19,988 nucleotides of DNA from Chitinophagaceae bacterium (GTDB lineage Bacteria; Bacteroidota; Bacteroidia; Chitinophagales; Chitinophagaceae), in assembly GCA_947459455.1 (NCBI GenBank), contig CANHEC010000004.1:1-19988 (forward strand), read 5' to 3'. A model generated the notes under the pieces. That model saw only the letters and a program-made list of their open reading frames with translations. It was not told the origin of the DNA and did not search any database. Below are positions 14,946 to 19,988 of this stretch, in pieces. Both the position numbers and the translations under genes were made by a program. Position 1 is the first letter of the stretch. Each line of letters starts with the position of its first letter.

Positions 14946-14964
14946 AAGCTAAACAGTGGCAGCA

Positions 14965-14988
14965 TGCACACGGGTGATGGAGTGTGCA
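14965..14988. promoter_or_regulatory. Inverted repeat upstream of the T9SS cargo pair
   Basis: TGCACAC (14965-14971) and GTGTGCA (14982-14988) are perfect arms around a 10-base spacer, 19 bases before the ATG at 14945 (minus strand). A weak -7-like TAATTTTA lies just beyond, near 15000. The repeat would then be in the leader or downstream promoter region. Candidate operator or leader hairpin. Confidence 0.4.
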
Positions 14989-15042
14989 CAAGTGCTTTAA
15001 AATTAGGGGCTTCGCTGCTGCAAGTCGCCAATGCAGCGTTAA

Positions 15043-15852
15043 TTAAACCAACGACTGCAAAAACTGCACCAGCGCTGCTTCGAAAGCGGCGGGCTGCTCC
15101 AGCATGCCCATATGGGCCACATGCCGCAGCACGGTGATATGTGCATGGTCGGGCATGGCTACCTGCTGCAGCAGATCGGCGTATGGAGCTGCTTTGTCCA
15201 GCTCGCCCAATACAAACAACACCGGCACCTGGCTGCGCTGCAGCTCGGCGGTGCGGTCGGGGCGGGCTATCATGGCCTCGTAGTAGTCTATAAGGGCGGC
15301 CGGGCTGAAGCCTGCACCGTCGGCCATCAGCTGCTGCACCACGGCGGCATTCGCCTCGGCAAAGGCGGGAGCAAACAAGCCCGGAATGGCCGTTTGCAAA
15401 AAAGCCTGAGCGCCGTGCTGCTGTATAAACTGAATGGCCTTGCGACGGGTAGCTTTCTTTTCTTCGCTATCGGCAAAGGCGGTGCTGTGCAGCAAGCCCC
15501 AACCCAGCATGCGGCCGGATGCCTGCTGGTGCATGCACAGGGCTATGTAGCCGCCCATGCTGTGGCCCAGCACCACGGCTTTTTCTATGCCCAGCTCATC
15601 CAGCAGCTGCCACAGCAGCTGGCTCATGTTTTCCAGGCGCTGCGCATGGCCAGCCACCCAGGGGCAGGGGCTGCGGCCGCTGCCGGGCAAATCGGGCACG
15701 ATGCAGGTGGCCACCTGCTGGAGGGTAGGCAGGCAGTGGTCGAAAATGCGGCTGTCTTCGCCAAAGCCGTGCAGCAGCAGCAGGGGCAGGCCGCTACCAC
15801 CGTGGCGGTAGTGCAGCGTGATGCCGTCTTTTTCAAAAATGGCGTGGGTCAT
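15043..15852 (-). CDS. Alpha/beta hydrolase
   Basis: 269 residues, a soluble alpha/beta hydrolase (PF00561/PF12697 type). Oxyanion region LLLLHGFGED (24-33), nucleophile Ser98 in LGHSMGGY, acid Asp219 in LGELDKAAP and His247 in RHVAHMGMLEQP complete the triad. The 'HVAHMG' spacing is as in many esterase/peroxidase-like members. A four-helix cap spans about 120-200. The true start is ATG 15852 (MTHAIFEKDG); the longer frame from 15948 runs inside lnt and is Pro/Ala-rich with no family sense. The ATG overlaps the lnt stop as ATGA, so it is translationally coupled to lnt. The substrate is unknown; coupling to lipoprotein acylation may be incidental. Confidence 0.9.
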   Translation of the reverse strand: MTHAIFEKDGITLHYRHGGSGLPLLLLHGFGEDSRIFDHCLPTLQQVATCIVPDLPGSGRSPCPWVAGHAQRLENMSQLLWQLLDELGIEKAVVLGHSMGGYIALCMHQQASGRMLGWGLLHSTAFADSEEKKATRRKAIQFIQQHGAQAFLQTAIPGLFAPAFAEANAAVVQQLMADGAGFSPAALIDYYEAMIARPDRTAELQRSQVPVLFVLGELDKAAPYADLLQQVAMPDHAHITVLRHVAHMGMLEQPAAFEAALVQFLQSLV

Positions 15853-17447
15853 ACTGAAGGTGTTGGGGCCCGCCGGGCCAGCAGGCGTTTGTACAATGCC
15901 CATGCCAGTAGCAGGCCGGCCAGGGGCCAGCACAGCCGGCTCAGCCAATCGCCATAGCGGCTGTAAAAGCTGGTGCCGGTAGCCGGCGGAATGGCTGCTT
16001 TGAGCACGCCCCGCTCATTCCAGCCCAGCTGCTGTAGCACCTGCCCCGTGGGGCTGATGATGCAACTGATGCCCGTATTGGCGCTGCGCAGCACCCACTG
16101 CCGGTTTTCGATGGCCCGTAGCCGGCTCATGCTCAGGTGCTGGCGGTAGCCGGGTGTATTGCCCCACCAGCCATCGTTGGTAATGACGGTGAGTATGTTG
16201 GCGCCGCGGCGCACATAGTCGGTGGTATAGTCGCTGTAAATGCTTTCGTAGCAAATGATAGGTGCTGGCTGGTAGGGGTTGCCCGGCTGGCGCAATACCA
16301 TGGCCGAGTCGCTTTTGCCCAGGCTGCCGCTGATGCCGCCAAAATCGTCGAAGAGGCTGCCCATGAAGCCAAGCCAGGAGGGCAGGCCTTCTACACCGGG
16401 TACCAGCTTGCTTTTGTGGTACAGGGCCGGTGGCTGGCCGGCGCTGGCGCCCATGGCCGTGTTAAAGGCTTCGTAGTAGCTGCCGTCGCTCATTTGGCGG
16501 CTGCTCATACCGCCGGGGTTGGTGCTGCCCCAATACCGGTAGCTATCGATGCCGGTGACCAGCAGCAGCTGCGGGTGGCGGGCCAGCATGGCATACACGG
16601 GTTGAAAGGTTTCGTTTTCGGCCAGGCGGTGCTCCCAGGCCTGGGCAGGAATGGCGGTTTCGGGCCATACCAGCAGGCGGGTGTTGCTGTCAATGGCGGC
16701 TTCACTTTGGCTGATGAGGCGGGCTACCAGGGTATCGGCCGGGGTATTAAATTTTTCGGTGTAGGGCTCCACATTGGGCTGCACTACCACCACATTGGTA
16801 GTGGCATTGGTGCTGGCGAGTGGCTGCCAGCGCAGTATAAAACCAGATGTTATCAGGGGCCCCATGATGAGCAGCAGGCGTAGCGCCAGGCCAGTGCGGC
16901 TTTTGAGCCAGGGCCATTGCAGCAGGCTACCCAGCACCAGCACATTTGCCACCCACAGCCACAGCGTGCCGCCGGTGGTGCCGGTGTAGGCGTACCACTG
17001 TACAAAGCTGGTGCTATTGGCCAGTCCATTGCCCAGGGTGAGCCAGGGCCAGCTCAGGTCCCACTGGTGGTGCAGGTACTCAAAACTGATCCAGTAGAGG
17101 GGCAGGCTGCTATAGCCCAGCACCTCGCCGGCATGGCGGCGGGTGAACCGAAACGCCATGAGCGGAAAGCACATAAGGAGGCTATTGGCTACAATGGCAC
17201 CGACGGCGCCGGGGGGCGAGGCATTCCAGATCCACCAGGTGGTGCCGAGGTTCCACAGCAGCATACTGAGCCAGGCCAGCCAAAAAAAACGGGCGGTGCT
17301 GCACTGCCGCTCTTGCAGCAGCAGGGGCACCCAGGCGGCCAGTAGCAGCATGGTGAGCGGGCTGCCGGGCCAGGCGGCGTATAGTAAAATGCCGGTGAGC
17401 GGCCAGGCCCACCAGCGCATCAGTAGGGAAGAAGACGCTTGAGACAT
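15849..17447 (-). CDS. lnt: Apolipoprotein N-acyltransferase
   Basis: 532 residues. Adds the third acyl chain to the N-terminal cysteine of lipoproteins in the cytoplasmic membrane. An N-terminal multi-helix membrane part (about 1-210) precedes a nitrilase-fold periplasmic domain with the catalytic triad Glu263 (VWPETAIP), Lys345 (YHKSKLVPGVE) and Cys399 (PIICYESIYSD). NDGWWGNTPGYRQHL and RAIENRQWVLRSANTG are typical Lnt signatures. A final membrane helix (SRLCWPLAGLLLAWALY) closes the protein. I chose ATG 17447 over the in-frame TTG at 17456. A short hairpin, TGCCTT/AAGGCA (17447-17466), overlaps the start. The 3' end overlaps the hydrolase start by 4 bases. Confidence 0.95.
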   Translation of the reverse strand: MSQASSSLLMRWWAWPLTGILLYAAWPGSPLTMLLLAAWVPLLLQERQCSTARFFWLAWLSMLLWNLGTTWWIWNASPPGAVGAIVANSLLMCFPLMAFRFTRRHAGEVLGYSSLPLYWISFEYLHHQWDLSWPWLTLGNGLANSTSFVQWYAYTGTTGGTLWLWVANVLVLGSLLQWPWLKSRTGLALRLLLIMGPLITSGFILRWQPLASTNATTNVVVVQPNVEPYTEKFNTPADTLVARLISQSEAAIDSNTRLLVWPETAIPAQAWEHRLAENETFQPVYAMLARHPQLLLVTGIDSYRYWGSTNPGGMSSRQMSDGSYYEAFNTAMGASAGQPPALYHKSKLVPGVEGLPSWLGFMGSLFDDFGGISGSLGKSDSAMVLRQPGNPYQPAPIICYESIYSDYTTDYVRRGANILTVITNDGWWGNTPGYRQHLSMSRLRAIENRQWVLRSANTGISCIISPTGQVLQQLGWNERGVLKAAIPPATGTSFYSRYGDWLSRLCWPLAGLLLAWALYKRLLARRAPTPSV

Positions 17448-17540
17448 GCCTTGCAAAAAAAAGGCAGTTGCACGAATGGGGGCTGAAAGAGATGTGCACC
17501 AACGCCCAGGGCCGCGGGATGCGCAGGGGTAGCCACGGCC

Positions 17541-17619
17541 AAAGCCGGGGCCGAAGCGATAGCGGAGCCCGCAGCAGCCCGTACTGTAGCTGAAGCGAGT
17601 ACTGCTGCTGACCGGCCCT
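17541..17619. repeat. Structured intergenic element, REP-like
   Basis: Between lnt and the barrel gene, a GC-rich sequence folds as nested stems. GGGCCG (17548-17553) pairs with CGGCCC (17613-17618). CAGCAG (17572-17577) pairs with CTGCTG (17605-17610). GTAC (17581-17584) pairs with GTAC (17599-17602). CCG/CGG around GAAGCGATAG gives a small extra hairpin. GAAGCGA occurs twice (17553-17559 and 17592-17598). There is no ORF and no U-tract. It resembles extragenic palindromic elements; being repeated elsewhere in the genome is a guess. Confidence 0.5.
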
Positions 17620-17636
17620 ACATGGGTATTTGCATT

Positions 17637-18263
17637 TTACCGGCGGCGGGCCAGCTGGCGCTGTTGATTGCCAAAAAGGAAGCCCACATTGATGCCATGC
17701 CAGGCAAACTGGTAGGCATTGCCCCAGGGGCCTGCTTGCTGGTAGTTGGTAAAGCTGCTTTGCAGACCGCCATTGATGTACACGCCATTGCGAAAAAGGT
17801 AGCCCATGAGGGCGCCCCAGCCGAAGCGGAACCGCCGATAGGCCGGCTGCTCAAACACATCGGTACCGCTGAGGGTGAGGCCGCTGCCGGCCGTAAGGCT
17901 GGCATTGAGGTAAAATGATCCGCCGCCCACCGGCAGGTATTCCTGAAAGCCCACCCACAGCTCGGGGTACAGCAGCCGGGGCTGTTCGCCCGTCATCATA
18001 TCGAGGCCCCGCATGTACTGTGCGCCCAACTGGGTATGCAGCGACAGGCGGCGGGTGATTTCGTAATCGAGTACGAGGGCGCCGCGCCATGCCCCATCGA
18101 AACTGCCACCGGTGCCGCCGCGGTACTGAATGCTGGTGGCCTGCCAGCCGGCGGTAAAGCCCGGATACAGGCGCCGGCCGGGCTGCGCCGATTGGGCGCT
18201 GGCTATGCTGGTAGCTGCCAATAGCAGCGCTACCAGCAGGCTGTTGTGTAGCTTACTTGCCAT
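17637..18263 (-). CDS. Probable outer-membrane beta-barrel protein, unknown function
   Basis: 208 residues with a signal peptide (MASKLHNSLLVALLLAATSI, cleavage near ASA-QSA). The mature part alternates polar and hydrophobic residues with many Gly, Tyr and Trp, as in small barrels: PGFTAGWQATSIQYRG, GALVLDYEITRRLSLHTQLG, SFYLNASLTAGSG and NGVYINGGLQSSF. No family can be named. I chose ATG 18263; the upstream GTG at 18269 adds only two residues. The start lies 11 bases inside the end of the preceding gene, so the two are translationally linked. Confidence 0.75.
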   Translation of the reverse strand: MASKLHNSLLVALLLAATSIASAQSAQPGRRLYPGFTAGWQATSIQYRGGTGGSFDGAWRGALVLDYEITRRLSLHTQLGAQYMRGLDMMTGEQPRLLYPELWVGFQEYLPVGGGSFYLNASLTAGSGLTLSGTDVFEQPAYRRFRFGWGALMGYLFRNGVYINGGLQSSFTNYQQAGPWGNAYQFAWHGINVGFLFGNQQRQLARRR

Positions 18264-18843
18264 TGGCACGCCGTGTTTTTATTTCTCGCTGAATGTCTTT
18301 GAGTGCATCGAGGAGCTCTTGCAGCCGCTCGGGGTTGTTGATGTAAGTATCTACGGCCATTTTGGCTATTTCGTAGTGCAGCACACAGCGCCAGCGGTTG
18401 ACGCCCGTGTAGCACTCCAGCATAATGCCGGCCCGGGTGTAAAAGCGATACTCGGTATAGCGCTGGCTGTTGTGATCGGTGCTCATGATCTCGTTTCGCA
18501 CCCGGGTGAGGTAGCCAATAAACGTGTCTAGTTCGTCTTCATCGATGTACTCGGCATTGGTCATGGGTGCATCGGTAAAGAGGTTGCGGTTGAGGCGCTG
18601 GTCCATGCGCACGGCATACATTTTCTGCCCGCTGGCCAGTTCTTCCAGTACGGCCAGGTACACGGCTATTTCCCGCACATTGGCCCACTCTTCCAGGTGG
18701 TACTTTACATTGGTTCGTTGGTCGTACAGCTTGCGGTGAAACTTGCTTTCAAACGTAGAGTCGACCCGCAGTACTACTGTGTCTATCTGTGCGGCAGCCT
18801 GGCCCGCCAGCAGGGCAAACAGGCCAATGAGCAACAATCGCAT
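18253..18843 (-). CDS. Exported protein of unknown function
   Basis: 196 residues. A clear signal peptide (MRLLLIGLFALLAGQAAA, cleavage before QID) precedes a mostly helical, charged mature domain with many Arg, Glu and Tyr. Examples are EEWANVREIAVYLAVLEEL in the middle and NNPERLQELLDALKDI near the C-terminus, which could form a coiled pair. Two cysteines sit close together (MLECYTGVNRWRC). No family is recognised and no lipobox is present, so it is probably periplasmic. It is first in a two-gene unit with the barrel protein, which suggests a shared envelope role. The upstream region has AT-rich palindromes but no clear -7 box. Confidence 0.75.
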   Translation of the reverse strand: MRLLLIGLFALLAGQAAAQIDTVVLRVDSTFESKFHRKLYDQRTNVKYHLEEWANVREIAVYLAVLEELASGQKMYAVRMDQRLNRNLFTDAPMTNAEYIDEDELDTFIGYLTRVRNEIMSTDHNSQRYTEYRFYTRAGIMLECYTGVNRWRCVLHYEIAKMAVDTYINNPERLQELLDALKDIQREIKTRRANGK

Positions 18844-18907
18844 GGGCTATACATATTGGTGAGCAGTGAAAGTAGACAGCCCTGAAAAAGCGGCCCAGCC
18901 GGTGATG

Positions 18908-18933
18908 CGTTATTAACGATGCTTTGTTATAAC
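18908..18933. promoter_or_regulatory. Paired AT-rich palindromes upstream of the 18843 gene
   Basis: CGTTATTAACG (18908-18918) and GTTATAAC (18926-18933) are two palindromes sharing the CGTTA/TAACG core, about 65-90 bases upstream of the minus-strand start. They sit in an AT-rich island in otherwise GC-rich DNA. Candidate operator; it is not matched to a known regulator. Confidence 0.3.
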
Positions 18934-18956
18934 GAACGATTATCTGAGCAGTTGTT

Positions 18957-19180
18957 TGGGGGGGAGAAGATGGCAGTGGGAGGAACTAGTGTTGGGTGTT
19001 GGTTGGCTGGTGTTGGTGGGAAAGAAGATGACAGATGGGGGATGGCAGAAATTAGAAAGCAGTTGACAGTTGGCAGTTGGCAGCGGCGTTTCGTTCACCT
19101 TCAGGCTTCACATTAGCCCAGCTCCTCTCCCTGCAGGGAGAGGCGGGGGAGAGGGTAAGAAGAGGCCGGGGTGAAAGTGA
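18957..19180. repeat. Repeat-rich, non-coding intergenic stretch
   Basis: No convincing gene lies in 18844-19250. The region holds G/T-rich low-complexity DNA with several TGTTGG units (about 18990-19020), a tandem heptamer CAGTTGR repeated about 3.4 times (19060-19083), a perfect 20-base palindrome (19124-19143), and purine-rich GGGGAGAGG and GAGGGTAA direct repeats (GAGGGTAA at 19151-19158 and 19179-19186). This looks like accumulated intergenic repeats, not a regulatory leader. Confidence 0.6.
19124..19143. repeat. Perfect 20-base palindrome
   Basis: Arms CCTCTCCCTG and CAGGGAGAGG are perfectly complementary with no loop, followed at once by a related GGGGAGAGGG direct repeat (about 19146-19155). 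CTCTCCC/GGGAGAG palindromes of this sort are, from memory, common interspersed intergenic repeats in many bacteria; copy number here is not visible. Confidence 0.65.
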
Positions 19181-19184
19181 GGGT

Positions 19185-19220
19185 AAAAAAAAGGCACCTG
19201 CCAAAGCTGGCAAGCGCCTT
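19185..19220 (-). terminator. Intrinsic terminator of folE
   Basis: In the minus-strand RNA, AAGGCGCUUGCCA (19220-19208) pairs with UGGCAGGUGCCUU (19203-19191) over 13 bp, including two G-U wobbles, around a 4-base loop. A U8 tract follows (A-run 19185-19192 on the plus strand). On the plus strand the wobbles become mismatches, so the direction is clear. It starts 30 bases after the folE stop. Flanking TGAGGGTAA (19178-19186) and TTACCCTCA (19219-19227) could form a competing outer stem. Confidence 0.88.
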
Positions 19221-19250
19221 ACCCTCATCACACACCACTCTCAAATATGG

Positions 19251-19988
19251 TTAGCGGGCATCCATTTTGCCGATGTACTGCAGCAGTTCGTGCTTTTTGG
19301 CTTCGCTTTTGAAAGCACCACCAAAAAAGCTGGTCACTGTGCTGCTTGTCTGGTCTTGTATGCCGCGGCTGCTTACGCACATGTGTACAGCGTCTATTAT
19401 CACTGCTACATCCTGTGTACCCAGTACCTCTTGCAGGTGGTGGGCTATTTGTACCGTCAGCCGCTCCTGCACTTGCGGCCGCTTGGCAAAGTGCTGCACA
19501 ATGCGGTTGATCTTGCTCAGCCCGATGACCTTGCCATTGGAAATGTAGGCCACATGCGCCTTGCCAATGATGGGTACAAAATGGTGCTCGCAGTTGCTGT
19601 AAAAGCTGATGTTCTTTTCTACCAGCATTTCCTGGTACTGGTATTTGTTGTCGAACAGGGCAATCTTGGGCATGTTCTTCGGATCAAGCCCGTTGAAGAT
19701 TTCCTGCACGTACATTTTGGCCACCCGGCGCGGCGTGCCTTTCAGGCTATCGTCGGTCAGGTCCAGGCCCAGCGTCAGCATAATTTCTCTGAAGTGCCCT
19801 TCAATGATGTCCATCTTTTCGCCGTCGGTCAGCTCAAAGGCATCGGGGCGCAGGGGCGTATCGTACGAGGTGCTGATGTGTTCGTCGCCTATTTCGTCTA
19901 TCGTCAGCTGGCCCATGCCGTCCACTTCTTTCATAGCGGCCAGGCGGTCGGTAGGGGCCAGGCTGCTTTGGTCCAGCAGGTTAGCCGG
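19251..19988 (-). CDS. folE: GTP cyclohydrolase I, frame open to the window edge
   Basis: Converts GTP to 7,8-dihydroneopterin triphosphate, the first step to folate and other pterins; cytoplasmic, Zn-dependent. From the ATG at 19934 the protein is 227 residues, with zinc ligands Cys115 and His118 in SNCEHHFVP and Cys186 in HMCVSSRG, plus GDEHISTSYDTPLR, LTDDSLKGTPRRVAKMY and KRPQVQERLT typical of the family. The C-terminal EAKKHELLQYIGKMDAR closes the fold. Upstream of ATG 19934 the frame stays open for 18 more codons to the edge, with GC-rich third positions (NLLDQSSLAPTDRLAA), so the real start may lie outside the window. The ATG 19934 version would also be a complete enzyme. A strong terminator follows. 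Confidence 0.94.
   Translation of the reverse strand, partial: PANLLDQSSLAPTDRLAAMKEVDGMGQLTIDEIGDEHISTSYDTPLRPDAFELTDGEKMDIIEGHFREIMLTLGLDLTDDSLKGTPRRVAKMYVQEIFNGLDPKNMPKIALFDNKYQYQEMLVEKNISFYSNCEHHFVPIIGKAHVAYISNGKVIGLSKINRIVQHFAKRPQVQERLTVQIAHHLQEVLGTQDVAVIIDAVHMCVSSRGIQDQTSSTVTSFFGGAFKSEAKKHELLQYIGKMDAR

Noticed and set aside
15112..15957. 281-residue plus-strand open frame opposite the alpha/beta hydrolase
   Set aside because: Repetitive Gln/Ala/His-rich translation, antisense to a hydrolase with an intact catalytic triad.
18957..19180. CRISPR array
   Set aside because: The repeated units are 6-9 bases, contiguous or irregular, with no 20-40 base repeats separated by unique spacers and no cas genes nearby.

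Overview
The window looks like chromosomal DNA from a member of the Bacteroidota, most likely the Chitinophagaceae or a close relative. This is inferred, not searched. The signs are two large secreted proteins ending in the gliding-motility/type IX secretion (T9SS) type B C-terminal domain, a near-consensus Bacteroidota -7 promoter box (TAnnTTTG) abutting a start codon, general absence of Shine-Dalgarno sequences, and moderately GC-rich DNA. Most of the window is housekeeping and envelope genes with tight spacing.

Layout. (1) Bases 1-2171, plus strand: the 3' part of metX, then homoserine dehydrogenase and a strong hairpin terminator; this is the homoserine/methionine branch. (2) 2216-4339, plus strand: a small unknown gene, a di-iron membrane hydroxylase of the sterol desaturase family, two adjacent tRNA-Cys-like genes that both have non-canonical features, and a small secreted protein with a CarboxypepD_reg-like fold. 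(3) 4437-6289, minus strand: a DUF2167 membrane-anchored protein followed by a putative lipoprotein whose 3' end is followed by a coding-like tail in another frame. (4) 6444-8409, plus strand, divergent from block 3: a DPM1/GtrB-like glycosyltransferase and a flippase-like UPF0104 membrane protein, a plausible polyprenyl-phosphate sugar or lipid modification pair. (5) 8410-8762: non-coding or nearly so, with two inverted repeats and one possible 63-residue ORF. (6) 8763-14945, minus strand: a YdfG-like SDR oxidoreductase and two tandem paralogous ~880-residue adhesin-like T9SS cargo proteins. (7) 15043-17447, minus strand: an alpha/beta hydrolase translationally coupled to apolipoprotein N-acyltransferase (lnt). 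(8) 17541-17619: a structured REP-like intergenic element. (9) 17637-18843, minus strand: two overlapping genes for exported proteins of unknown function, one probably an outer-membrane barrel. (10) 18844-19250: a repeat-rich intergenic stretch with a textbook terminator for folE. (11) folE (GTP cyclohydrolase I), whose reading frame stays open to the right edge.

Working together: metX and hom act in consecutive steps. Lnt supplies mature triacylated lipoproteins, and the T9SS cargo pair, the barrel protein and the lipoprotein all belong to the envelope. I see no CRISPR array, transposase, phage gene or toxin-antitoxin system, and no clear evidence of a wholly new multi-gene system. The best leads are the two odd tRNA-Cys genes, the tandem T9SS cargo pair, the frame-shifted tail beside the lipoprotein gene, and the structured intergenic repeats.
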